Positions 8,756 through 16,282 of a stretch of DNA of 64,000 nt are shown here, piece after piece. This DNA comes from an uncultured Collinsella sp. (GTDB taxonomy: Bacteria > Actinomycetota > Coriobacteriia > Coriobacteriales > Coriobacteriaceae): positions 4,818 through 68,817 of the forward strand of contig UQIW01000015.1 of the NCBI GenBank assembly GCA_900541235.1. The letters are read 5' to 3'. A program made the translations under genes and the position numbers. The notes under the pieces were generated by a model. That model was given only the letters and a program-made list of their open reading frames with translations. It searched no databases and was not told the DNA's origin. Positions within the stretch are counted from its first letter, which is position 1. Every line of letters begins with the position of its first letter.

Positions 8756-9350
8756 CTAATGAGCGCGAACGCACAAAGTCCGCGCGTCCGGCGCCCCGTC
8801 TGACATTTGCCACACAGCCAGACGCAAACACGGGCGTTTTCCGCAGCACCAAAGTCCTGCGGCAGGGCCCCGGGCCCGCCAAGCAATGCGCCAAGCCCCG
8901 TTCTGCGAAGCTCCGACTCGCTTCGCGCCTGCCGCAGACGGGTCCCATAGGGAGCGGCGTGCATTTTTGCGAGTATTCAGCACGCCAAGCTGTGTGTATA
9001 CGCATCGAAAGCGTTAATCAACGTCTCCAGGCGCATATATATTGTGTTTTAAAACTGACATCGCGGTCTGACGGGACGCAGACACGTGCTTCGGGGCGCA
9101 ACAGCGGGGATTAATAGCTTAAGAACCCGTATGTTGAAAGATTGCAGCGGTGCCGACAGCACCACGATGTTGAAAACTCCGTTTTTTGCACGGCGCAGAC
9201 GGGGGTAGGCACGGGCAAACCCGGACCGAGCCGTTATTTTATGCAAGATGGCGATTTTTCTATGCATATTAAGAAGTGCAGTTACCGTACCAAGCTTTTG
9301 AACGCTGGTTGCAGCGTATGGACGACTCCAGCTGCAGTGAACAGGCGACC
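8756..9350. other. Gene-free gap with diverged repeat element
   Basis: About 600 bp without a convincing gene; the ORFs on both strands are short and unlike proteins. It is GC-rich to about 8940 and contains a CAGGGCCCCGGGCCC palindrome. The right part holds a diverged copy of a repeat-bounded element (8960-9190). ATGTTGAAA occurs twice near 9131 and 9167. Confidence 0.6.
8960..9190. repeat. Diverged inverted-end repeat element (copy 1)
   Basis: A 23-bp motif reading TGCA-TTTTTGC-GAGTATTC-AGCA (8960-8982) faces an inverted relative at 9168-9190, which on the minus strand reads TGCAAAA-AACG-GAGTTTTC-AACA. The same pair of motifs bounds the element at 60607-60861. Two inner blocks are shared in the same order: GCGTTA-N2-CAAC (near 9010) and GGATTAA followed by TAAGA (near 9108). 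The outer 15-bp arm of the other copy is not recognisable here. It lies 160 bp past the RAYT stop. Confidence 0.55.
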
Positions 9351-10163
9351 CTACATCACGTTTCCGCCAGCCCTCATCGCCGTTCGCGCGCGGGCGCGCA
9401 CGATACGAGAGACGGTACTTTTGCCAATCCCGGTATATCGCTCAATCTGGCGCACCGTAAAGCCGGCATTGTTCAATCCAACAATAACGGTATCGCGCTG
9501 CGCCGTCGGTACAGTTTTAACACCGTTGAGCGGCACGCCCAGGCGCTTCGTCATCTTGTCGGCAAAGGCGTGGCGTTCCCATTCCGTCTCTTTCATATCG
9601 CACAGCGCTGGCTCACTGCCGTCGGGCGTCGAAAGCGAATAGGCAATAAAGCCCTCGGCAGAACCAAAAAGCTCAAGCACGCAAGAAGGATCAGAAAATC
9701 CCCTCGCGACATCAGCCGCGTCACCGTCGTAAGCGCACAAATGCTCCGCAAAGCTACTCCAGGGATAACGCTCGATTAGGCTCATGCCCGCCTCCTGCGG
9801 ATTGGCGTGAACGGAGCGAATAGCCTCCATCACCTGCCAGTCGGTATCGAGCGAACGCCGGTCAAAACGGTTCTGGAACAGATGGCCTGTGCGCCCCGTG
9901 CGCTTATTGAACCGCCGCGCGTACGTCAAAAGCAGCCGGTGCATCGCCGCGCTCATCGCGTCCTCGTAATCTGCAAGTACCAAATGCACGTGATTGCCCA
10001 TAAGGCACCAGGCGATAACCGTCACGCCCTCCTCCCGGCAGCAGTCGCGCATCAGTTCCAAAAACTCCCACCGGTCTTCATCGCCCTCAAAGATGAGCTG
10101 CTTGCCCGCACCGCGGGCACAGACATGGTAAAAGCCGGTAACCGTTCTCCAAACGCGCTGCAT
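9351..10163 (-). CDS. REP-associated / IS200-like HUH transposase (RAYT type)
   Basis: 270 aa. The Y1-transposase fold is shown by NHVHLVL with the metal-binding HxH at about residues 58 and 60, and by helix LLLTYARRFNKRTGRTGHLF. Tyr 81 is one candidate nucleophile, but the position after GHLFQN that is often Tyr is Phe here, so activity is uncertain. The C-terminal 50 residues look like an added helix-turn-helix (TVRQIERYTGIGKSTVSRI). The start at 10163 follows GAAGGGAG; an upstream in-frame extension is unlikely. It is a lone gene with no IS ends found at its borders. RAYTs are usually single-copy chromosomal genes tied to dispersed palindromes, many of which occur in this window. Confidence 0.85.
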   Translation of the reverse strand: MQRVWRTVTGFYHVCARGAGKQLIFEGDEDRWEFLELMRDCCREEGVTVIAWCLMGNHVHLVLADYEDAMSAAMHRLLLTYARRFNKRTGRTGHLFQNRFDRRSLDTDWQVMEAIRSVHANPQEAGMSLIERYPWSSFAEHLCAYDGDAADVARGFSDPSCVLELFGSAEGFIAYSLSTPDGSEPALCDMKETEWERHAFADKMTKRLGVPLNGVKTVPTAQRDTVIVGLNNAGFTVRQIERYTGIGKSTVSRIVRARARTAMRAGGNVM

Positions 10164-10566
10164 GGCGCTCCCTTCGCCGGGATCTGCTTGCCATCCAATA
10201 CAGCACGATTGAAGCGTGCCATCAAAACATTCACGCAAAACAATACACTCGCGCGGCCAAAGGCAGTAATCAGGCGGCGAACGGCACCGTTGCAACAGGT
10301 CAACCCCTGCAACGCTTACAAGAGCTGACCAAAAGCTTGCCCAAGACGGACCCCCTCTACGGAAGTTCACGACCACAGAACATAGCGTTAAACCGTTTCA
10401 ATTAAAACTTCCGGACTTCTCGCTACGAAAACTGAGCCGTTCACCGAATATTCCGTGCATTTCGCGGTATTATAGGGGCTGCATGTCATGTCCCTTTCGA
10501 AGGGTCGCCCGGCAATCGCCAGCCACGACCCCCAGACGGGACGCCAACACGATAGAGAGGAGAGGC
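10164..10566. other. 403-bp gap between RAYT and the scaffold gene
   Basis: No gene seen. Near the right end TATTAT (10468-10473) is a plausible -10 for the scaffold gene but has no clear -35. GTTGCA/TGCAAC form a small inverted repeat near 10288-10313. The rest shows nothing recognisable. Confidence 0.4.
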
Positions 10567-11301
10567 ATGCAGTACTCACAGGAAGTGGAGAACATGTGCC
10601 CCGTTGCCAAGGGTGCATACCACGGCCCCGCACCCATCCCCGAGGAGGGCAAGTGGGTCCAGGCTAAGGAGATTTCCGACATCTCCGGTCTTACGCACGG
10701 TGTGGGTTGGTGCGCACCTCAGCAGGGCGCCTGCAAGCTCACGCTGAACGTCAAGGACGGCATCATCGAGGAGGCCCTCGTTGAGACCATCGGCTGCTCG
10801 GGTATGACCCACTCTGCCGCCATGGCTTCCGAGATCCTTCCCGGTAAGACCATTCTCGAGGCCCTCAACACCGACCTCGTCTGCGACGCCATCAACGTTG
10901 CTATGCGCGAGATCTTCCTGCAGATCGTTTACGGCCGCAGCCAGACCGCGTTCTCCGAGGGCGGCCTGCCCGTGGGCGCCTCCCTCGACGACCTCGGCAA
11001 GGGCCTTCGCTCTCAGGTCGGCACCATGTTCGGCACCAAGGCCAAGGGCGCTCGTTACCTCGAGCTCGCTCAGGGCTACGTCACCCGCATGGCTCTCAAC
11101 GACAAGAACGAGATCATCGCTTTCGAGTTCCTGAACCTCGGCAAGTTCACCGACGCCGTCAAGGCCGGCAAGACCCCCGAGGAGGCCATCGCTGGCGCTA
11201 TGGGCCACTATGGTCAGTGGGAGAACGCTGCCAAGTACATCGACCCGCGCACCGACGAGGAGACTCACTCCGTCGCCAGCGTGTTCCCGGTTCACGAGTA
11301 G
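10567..11301 (+). CDS. IscU/NifU-like Fe-S assembly scaffold protein
   Basis: 244 aa. The middle of the protein matches the IscU/NifU N-terminal fold: a Cys in GVGWCAPQQGACKL (about 54-63), then TIGCSGMTHSAAMASEIL (about 79), where IscU has its second cysteine. It is longer than IscU, with an added C-terminal region of about 100 residues. The start follows GAGAGGAGAGGC. It sits 18 nt before the GGGtGRT gene, its usual partner, so the two act together. Cluster scaffolding is inferred from family; what receives the cluster is unknown. Confidence 0.8.
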   Translation: MQYSQEVENMCPVAKGAYHGPAPIPEEGKWVQAKEISDISGLTHGVGWCAPQQGACKLTLNVKDGIIEEALVETIGCSGMTHSAAMASEILPGKTILEALNTDLVCDAINVAMREIFLQIVYGRSQTAFSEGGLPVGASLDDLGKGLRSQVGTMFGTKAKGARYLELAQGYVTRMALNDKNEIIAFEFLNLGKFTDAVKAGKTPEEAIAGAMGHYGQWENAAKYIDPRTDEETHSVASVFPVHE

Positions 11302-11319
11302 AAAGGGAGGGAAATAACT

Positions 11320-12324
11320 ATGACTGTTACGTTCGAAGGTTACGAGCGCCGCGCTGACAAGATCAACAAGTGCCTCGCCGACAACGGCATCGCCTCCCTC
11401 GAGGAAGCTCTGCAGATCTGCACCGACAAGGGCTTCAACCCGCGTGAGATCGTCAACAACACCCAGTCCATCGCCTTCCAGAACGCTGAGTGGGCCTACA
11501 CCCTCGGCTGCGCTCTCGCTGTCAAGCGTGGCGCCAAGTCCGCTTCTGAGGCTGCCGCCATCATCGGCGAGGGCATCCAGGCCTTCACCGTTCCCGGCTC
11601 CGTCGCCGAGGACCGCAAGGTCGGTCTGGGCCACGGCAACCTGGGCGCTATGCTGCTCTCCGACGACACCGAGTGCTTCGCCTTCCTGGCCGGCCACGAG
11701 TCCTTCGCTGCCGCTGAGGGCGCTATCGGCCTGGCTCTGAACGCCAACAAGGCTCGCAAGAAGCCGCTGCGCGTTATCCTCAACGGCCTGGGCAAGGACG
11801 CCGCCCAGATCATCGCCCGCATCAACGGCTTCACCTATGTGAAGACCCAGTTCGACTACTACACGGGCGAGCTCAAGGTCGTCGAGACCATCCCCTACTC
11901 CGATGGTCCCCGCGCTGCCGTTAACTGCTACGGCTCCGACGACGTCCGTGAGGGCGTTGCCATCATGTGGCACGAGAACGTCGACATCTCGATCACCGGT
12001 AACTCCACCAACCCCACGCGCTTCCAGCACCCCGTTGCTGGCACCTACAAGAAGGAGCGCATCGAGGCTGGCAAGAAGTACTTCTCCGTCGCTTCTGGTG
12101 GCGGCACTGGCCGCACCCTGCACCCGGACAACATGGGCGCCGGCCCTGCCTCTTACGGCATGACCGACACCATGGGCCGCATGCACTCCGACGCCCAGTT
12201 CGCCGGTTCTTCCTCCGTGCCTGCGCACGTTGACATGATGGGTCTCATCGGCATGGGCAACAACCCCATGGTCGGTGCCACCGTCGCCTGCGCTGTCGCC
12301 GTCGAGGAGGCCCTCAAGGCCTAA
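11320..12324 (+). CDS. GGGtGRT family protein
   Basis: 334 aa. The family signature is visible as VASGGGTGRTLHPDNMG near residue 260. The family (PF14057-type) has no established biochemical activity and occurs in anaerobes beside an IscU/NifU-like scaffold, as here. GC-rich, highly biased codon use in both genes suggests strong expression. The start follows AAAGGGAGGG. An Fe-S-related function is an inference from the neighbour. No membrane segment or signal peptide is seen. Confidence 0.85.
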   Translation: MTVTFEGYERRADKINKCLADNGIASLEEALQICTDKGFNPREIVNNTQSIAFQNAEWAYTLGCALAVKRGAKSASEAAAIIGEGIQAFTVPGSVAEDRKVGLGHGNLGAMLLSDDTECFAFLAGHESFAAAEGAIGLALNANKARKKPLRVILNGLGKDAAQIIARINGFTYVKTQFDYYTGELKVVETIPYSDGPRAAVNCYGSDDVREGVAIMWHENVDISITGNSTNPTRFQHPVAGTYKKERIEAGKKYFSVASGGGTGRTLHPDNMGAGPASYGMTDTMGRMHSDAQFAGSSSVPAHVDMMGLIGMGNNPMVGATVACAVAVEEALKA

Positions 12325-12360
12325 TCGCGCCCGCGCGATGCTCATATAGTTGAGCTTTGG

Positions 12361-12394
12361 AGTCGCTACCTTTCGAGGTAGCGGCTCTTTTTGT
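12361..12394 (+). terminator. Terminator of scaffold-GGGtGRT operon
   Basis: Stem AGTCGCTACCT / AGGTAGCGGCT with a TTCG tetraloop and a TTTTT tail, 36 nt after the stop. Confidence 0.92.
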
Positions 12395-12580
12395 TTGCGC
12401 TGGCGCAGGGTAGCTAATGCCGGTATATCAGCTGGGGCGAAATACGAGATGTGAAGAGATGGAGCGTCAGAGCGTCCATGACGCCCACCTGCCATATTTA
12501 CCCTTTACCGATTTGCCGGGTCTTTGCGGCCCCATTGCCGATCACCCGTGCGACAATGCGCCGGACGAGAAAGGAATCCG

Positions 12581-14107
12581 ATGGAATCGACTGATGTACT
12601 GGTAATTGGATCTGGCATTGCGGGCCTTTGTGCCGCCATCGAAGCGGCACGCACGGGCGCAACCGTCGCTGTGGCAAGCGCCGGCAAGACTATGAGTGGA
12701 TCGAGCTTCTTCCCCGGAACCTGGGGCCTGGGGCTTATCGGACCCGTTAACCAAGACGACGAACAAGACCTCATCGACACCATCCAGACCGTCGGTGGCG
12801 GCGTCGCCGATCCCGAGCTTGTCCAGACGTTTGTCCACGGCATTCCCCAGGCAATTGAATGGCTCGAGCAAGACCTGGGCGTTGAGCTCCAGCGTCCGCA
12901 AAGCGCTGAGAGCGCTCAGCAAAAGCAGTTTATCCCCTGCTTTGACCACAAGACGCGCATGTGGCGCGGCCTCACCCGCAAGCCGCTTGAGGACGCTCTG
13001 ACGACCCGGATCGAGTCGCTCGGTATTCGCCTGCTCCCCCGCCATGAGCTTATCGACCTTGTTGAGGACACGAACGGCAGAATCATCGGAACCGTGCTCT
13101 ACGACCTCACCGAAGATCGAATCGTGCCCTTTGCTGCCAAGGCCACGATCATCGCAGCCGGTGGCACAGGCGGCCTGTTCGAGCGCAGCCTTACGTCGGC
13201 TGATGTGCTCAGCTCCTCGCAGGCCATCGCGCTGGCGCACGGCGCATCGCTTACTAATATAGAGTTCATGCAGATGATGCCCGGCTTCATCGAGCCCAAG
13301 CGCAACCTGGTCTTCAACGAGAAAACCTGGCGCTACGTACATGTAGACCAGCCGGCGGATATTGCCGACGACAAGCTGGACAACCTGCTCGAGCAGCGCT
13401 CTGGATATGGTCCTTTCACGTCACGCTTGGCCTCCCGCGCTATCGATCTTGCCATCGATCAGGCAGGCGTCGAAGGCCTGGCGCTCCGCTACGACTTCCC
13501 CCGCGAGGATGTCCCAGAGTTTGTGCAGGCCTTTGCCACCTGGCTGCAAGACGAGCACGGCATCGCCCCGACTGACGAGATGCGCGTTGCGATGTATGCC
13601 CACGCCGCTAATGGCGGCATCAAGATCGATAAGACCGCGCACACGGGCGTTGAGGGCCTCTACGCTTGCGGCGAGGCGACAGGCGGCATGCACGGCGCCG
13701 ACCGCATTGGTGGCTTGTCAAGCGCCAACGGCATCGTGTTCGGACGCATCGCGGGCGCATCGGCAGCCCTTGCAGCGCAGAAAGAGCCTGAGACAGTCCT
13801 GAAGGCGGATATCGCCCTCCCCCAGCATGGCATAGCTACAGCAGATGCCGAACGCCTGACACACAGCTTTAAGCACACGATGAGCACCTATTGCATGATC
13901 AACCGCACAGAGACGGGCCTATCCGAGGCACTACACGAGCTTGAGGGCTTGAAGACAGAGGCAACGACCTTGAGCACACAGAAAGCCCAGGACAGCGAAG
14001 TCGCAGCCCTCGCCCGCCTGCAATCGCAGATTCAACTAGCACAGGAAATGGTCAAAGCCATGCGTAAGCGAACCGAAAGTCTCGGATCGCACTATCGAGC
14101 AGACTAA
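12581..14107 (+). CDS. FAD-dependent fumarate reductase / L-aspartate oxidase-like flavoprotein
   Basis: 508 aa. The N-terminal FAD-binding motif VLVIGSGIAGLCAAIEAA (about 6-23) and the C-terminal FAD block GLYACGEATGGMHGADRIGG (about 363) mark the succinate dehydrogenase/fumarate reductase/NadB superfamily. A start at 12581 follows GAGAAAGGAATCC. There is no signal peptide and no FMN or heme domain, so it is cytosolic. It stands alone, without nadA, nadC or sdhB partners, so the substrate is undetermined: L-aspartate, fumarate or another alpha,beta-unsaturated acid are options. Confidence 0.8.
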   Translation: MESTDVLVIGSGIAGLCAAIEAARTGATVAVASAGKTMSGSSFFPGTWGLGLIGPVNQDDEQDLIDTIQTVGGGVADPELVQTFVHGIPQAIEWLEQDLGVELQRPQSAESAQQKQFIPCFDHKTRMWRGLTRKPLEDALTTRIESLGIRLLPRHELIDLVEDTNGRIIGTVLYDLTEDRIVPFAAKATIIAAGGTGGLFERSLTSADVLSSSQAIALAHGASLTNIEFMQMMPGFIEPKRNLVFNEKTWRYVHVDQPADIADDKLDNLLEQRSGYGPFTSRLASRAIDLAIDQAGVEGLALRYDFPREDVPEFVQAFATWLQDEHGIAPTDEMRVAMYAHAANGGIKIDKTAHTGVEGLYACGEATGGMHGADRIGGLSSANGIVFGRIAGASAALAAQKEPETVLKADIALPQHGIATADAERLTHSFKHTMSTYCMINRTETGLSEALHELEGLKTEATTLSTQKAQDSEVAALARLQSQIQLAQEMVKAMRKRTESLGSHYRAD

Positions 14108-14153
14108 ATCGATTCTCACTTTGAGTTTGATCACAACTTCTCAACATGCATCG

Positions 14154-14228
14154 AGCCCCGTGAGCATAATTCTCATAAGGAGAGCACGTTTATGGGGCTT
14201 TAGCCGTGTTTCCCTAAGGGAATCACGG
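14154..14228 (+). terminator. Two hairpins after the flavoprotein gene
   Basis: AGCCCC (14154) pairs with GGGGCT (14194-14199), followed by a short TTTA. A second hairpin CCGTG..TCCC / GGGA..CACGG (14204-14228) follows directly. They probably end transcription of the flavoprotein gene. Confidence 0.5.
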
Positions 14229-14237
14229 TGCAGATTA

Positions 14238-14288
14238 CTCAGCTCCGCGCCCTTTCGGGTTCGACCCCATGCAAGGTCAACAAAAAAG
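14238..14288 (-). repeat. 51-bp direct repeat, copy 1 (tRNA-Lys unit)
   Basis: Identical to 14416-14466. In both places it is followed by a minus-strand terminator hairpin and then tRNA-Lys 3' sequence, so it marks the downstream flank of a duplicated tRNA-Lys unit. Confidence 0.85.
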
Positions 14289-14312
14289 ACGGCCAACTCT
14301 CGTTGACCGTCT
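14287..14312 (-). terminator. Terminator of the lost third tRNA-Lys
   Basis: Hairpin AGACGG-CAAC / GTTG-CCGTCT followed by T6 on the minus strand. It stands just beyond the tRNA-Lys remnant and no longer follows an intact gene. Confidence 0.7.
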
Positions 14313-14322
14313 AAACTTGCTT

Positions 14323-14342
14323 TGGTGGGCCGTCAGGGGGTC
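14323..14342 (-). pseudogene. tRNA-Lys 3'-end remnant
   Basis: Twenty bases identical to the 3' end, including CCA, of the two intact tRNA-Lys genes downstream. The remainder is missing and is replaced by palindrome-rich sequence. It is the decayed end of a third tandem copy. Confidence 0.75.
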
Positions 14343-14415
14343 AGCCTGCTGCGCAGGCGGCCGCTGCGGCGCCAAGGCGCCTTGCGCGCTGCGCTGGCAA
14401 ACGCTTACGCGTTTC
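14343..14415. repeat. Palindrome-rich spacer between tRNA-Lys units
   Basis: Consecutive small palindromes: GCCTGCTGCGCAGGC, GCGGCCGC, GGCGCCAAGGCGCC and AAACGCTTACGCGTTT. No gene. It occupies the place where the body of the third tRNA-Lys would have been. Confidence 0.6.
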
Positions 14416-14466
14416 CTCAGCTCCGCGCCCTTTCGGGTTCGACCCCATGCAAGGTCAACAAAAAAG
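14416..14466 (-). repeat. 51-bp direct repeat, copy 2 (tRNA-Lys unit)
   Basis: Identical to 14238-14288. It lies just downstream of the terminator of the intact tRNA-Lys at 14500-14575. Confidence 0.85.
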
Positions 14467-14490
14467 CGACCAGCCGAAGCCAGTCGCTTT
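14463..14490 (-). terminator. Terminator of tRNA-Lys (14500-14575)
   Basis: Stem AAAGCGAC / GTCGCTTT with a GAAGCC-type loop; a T-run follows on the minus strand. It ends the tRNA-His/Lys/Lys group. Confidence 0.8.
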
Positions 14491-14499
14491 ACAATGCCT

Positions 14500-14575
14500 T
14501 GGTGGGCCGTCAGGGGGTCGAACCCTGGACCTTGGGATTAAGAGTCCCCTGCTCTACCAACTGAGCTAACGACCC
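14500..14575 (-). tRNA. tRNA-Lys(CTT), copy A
   Basis: 76 nt with encoded CCA. The acceptor stem opens GGGTCGT; the anticodon stem GGGGA/TCCCA encloses CTCTTAA, giving anticodon CTT. The T-loop GGTTCGACCCC is standard. It is identical to the copy at 14619-14694. Confidence 0.95.
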
Positions 14576-14579
14576 AAAG

Positions 14580-14605
14580 CTAAAGTCCGTTGTGACGGAC
14601 TTTAG
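14580..14605 (-). terminator. Hairpin between the two tRNA-Lys genes
   Basis: Perfect 11-bp stem CTAAAGTCCGT / ACGGACTTTAG with a 4-nt loop, followed by CTTT on the minus strand. It may be a partial terminator or a processing signal between the tandem tRNAs. Confidence 0.6.
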
Positions 14606-14618
14606 AGGAGATATCGTG

Positions 14619-14694
14619 TGGTGGGCCGTCAGGGGGTCGAACCCTGGACCTTGGGATTAAGAGTCCCCTGCTCTACCAACTGAGCTAACGACCC
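14619..14694 (-). tRNA. tRNA-Lys(CTT), copy B
   Basis: Identical in sequence to copy A, 76 nt including CCA, anticodon CTT. It is transcribed before copy A and after tRNA-His. Confidence 0.95.
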
Positions 14695-14716
14695 GATATC
14701 AACACGAAGCAAGAAC

Positions 14717-14794
14717 TGGGGTGGGTAAAGGGACTCGAACCCTCGACCTACGGGACCACAACCCGTCGCTCTAGCCAACTGAGCTACACCCACC
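14717..14794 (-). tRNA. tRNA-His(GTG)
   Basis: 78 nt with encoded CCA. The anticodon stem ACGGG/CCCGT encloses TTGTGGT, anticodon GTG. An extra 5' G paired with the discriminator C is consistent with tRNA-His. It is the promoter-proximal tRNA of the group. Confidence 0.95.
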
Positions 14795-14959
14795 GTGTCC
14801 TGTGCGCTTCGCGCTCGACTATTATTGCAAGGAACGCCACGCGATGCAAGCCCCAATTTTCAAGAATTTTGAAAAGAGTTTTTCGAGACCATTTCGAGCA
14901 AATCCCACCGGTTTCATAGGAGTAAACTTGCCCCACTGCAAATCCTCGAAAGGACCGTC

Positions 14960-16141
14960 ATGAAAGAACTCTCCAACCGCACGGCAAGATTTACCGATTC
15001 GGTCATCCGCCGCATGACACGCATCTCCAATAAGTACGGCGCTGTCAATCTCTCGCAGGGCTTCCCTGACTTCGATCCCCCGGCGCAGCTGCTCAACAGC
15101 CTGAGCACCATCGCCGCCGATCCCAAGCCGCTCTATCACCAGTACTCCATCACCTGGGGCTCCCAGGCCATGCGCGAGGCGCTCGCCGCCAAACAGGAGC
15201 ACTTTATGGGCATGCCGGTGAACCCCAACGAGAATATCGTAGTCACCTGCGGCTCTACCGAGGCCATGATGGCCGCCATGATGACGGTCACCAACCCCGG
15301 CGACAAGGTCGTCATCTTCTCGCCGTTCTACGAGAACTACGGCGCCGACACGATCCTTTCGGGTGCCGAGCCCATCTACGTGCCGCTCAACCCGCCCACA
15401 TTCGACTTTGACCGCGAGACACTCGAGGCGGCCTTCCGCGACAACGACCCCAAGGCCATCGTCCTGTGCAACCCTTCCAACCCCTGCGGCAAGGTCTTTA
15501 CACGCGATGAGCTCACCTTTATCGCCGACCTCTGCAAAAAGTACGACACCTACTGCATCACCGACGAGGTCTACGAGCACATCGTCTACGCGCCCCACGA
15601 GCACGTCTATATGGCCACGCTGCCCGGCATGTTTGAGCGCACCATCAGCTGCAGCTCGCTGTCCAAGACCTACTCCATCACCGGCTGGCGTCTGGGCTAC
15701 ACTATCGCCCCTGCCGAAATCACCGAGCGCATCAAAAAGGTCCACGACTTCCTCACCGTGGGCGCCGCCGCTCCCCTGCAGGAAGCCGTCGTCACCGCCC
15801 TCAAATTCGACGACAGCTATTACGATGAGGTCCTCGACCTCTACACCGCCAAGCGCGACCTGTTCTGCCAGGGACTCGACAGCATCGGTCTTGAGCATAG
15901 CGTGCCGCAGGGCGCCTACTACGTCATGATGGACATCTCTGAGTTTGGCTATGACAGCGACCTCGAATTCTGCGAGGACCTCGCGTCTAAGGTGGGTGTG
16001 GGCGCCGTGCCCGGCTCGAGCTTCTTCCGCGAGCCCGTCAACCACCTGATTCGTTTCCACTTTGCCAAGCGAGACGAGACGCTTAACGCGGCGCTGGAGA
16101 ACCTCAAGTCGCTACGTGATAAAATCAAGCCGCGCGGGTAA
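14960..16141 (+). CDS. Class I/II PLP aminotransferase
   Basis: 393 aa, the standard length of fold-type I aminotransferases. The PLP-lysine motif SSLSKTYSITGWRLGY is near residue 235, NPSNPCGKVF near 173 and ITDEVYEHIVY near 200. It resembles aspartate/aromatic or methionine-type aminotransferases (AspC/YbdL-like). The substrate cannot be fixed from sequence. The start follows CGAAAGGACCGTC. It is a single-gene unit ended by a strong terminator. Confidence 0.9.
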   Translation: MKELSNRTARFTDSVIRRMTRISNKYGAVNLSQGFPDFDPPAQLLNSLSTIAADPKPLYHQYSITWGSQAMREALAAKQEHFMGMPVNPNENIVVTCGSTEAMMAAMMTVTNPGDKVVIFSPFYENYGADTILSGAEPIYVPLNPPTFDFDRETLEAAFRDNDPKAIVLCNPSNPCGKVFTRDELTFIADLCKKYDTYCITDEVYEHIVYAPHEHVYMATLPGMFERTISCSSLSKTYSITGWRLGYTIAPAEITERIKKVHDFLTVGAAAPLQEAVVTALKFDDSYYDEVLDLYTAKRDLFCQGLDSIGLEHSVPQGAYYVMMDISEFGYDSDLEFCEDLASKVGVGAVPGSSFFREPVNHLIRFHFAKRDETLNAALENLKSLRDKIKPRG

Positions 16142-16166
16142 GGACGGCCCGGCAACTAAAGTAACC

Positions 16167-16207
16167 AAAGAAGCCCCGCACCGCCCGCCGCGTTGCGAGG
16201 CTTCTTT
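16167..16207 (+). terminator. Terminator of aminotransferase gene
   Basis: AAAGAAGCCCCGCA pairs with TGCGAGGCTTCTTT (one bulge/mismatch) around a 13-nt loop and ends in TTT; 25 nt after the stop. Confidence 0.85.
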
Positions 16208-16282
16208 CTATAGCGCTTTCTTAAATGGTTTAGAGCTCTATACTTTAGTCACGGAGCAACTCGTCCCAGAGAAAGGAATACT

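Noticed and set aside
8934..9203. GCAGACGGG at both sides of the 8960-9190 element as a target-site duplication
   Set aside because: The two copies are at unequal distances (17 and 5 bp) from the ends and the sequence is common-looking in GC-rich DNA.
10576..12495. 639-aa open frame antisense to the scaffold-GGGtGRT genes
   Set aside because: Antisense to two well-supported genes with high codon bias; no domain recognised.
12395..12580. Small gene between the GGGtGRT terminator and the flavoprotein
   Set aside because: The only frame lacks a ribosome site and is cut by the flavoprotein leader.
14323..14342. Phage attachment site as the only explanation of the tRNA-Lys remnant
   Set aside because: The matching 51-bp flank and terminator show tandem duplication is enough; no integrase or island lies nearby.
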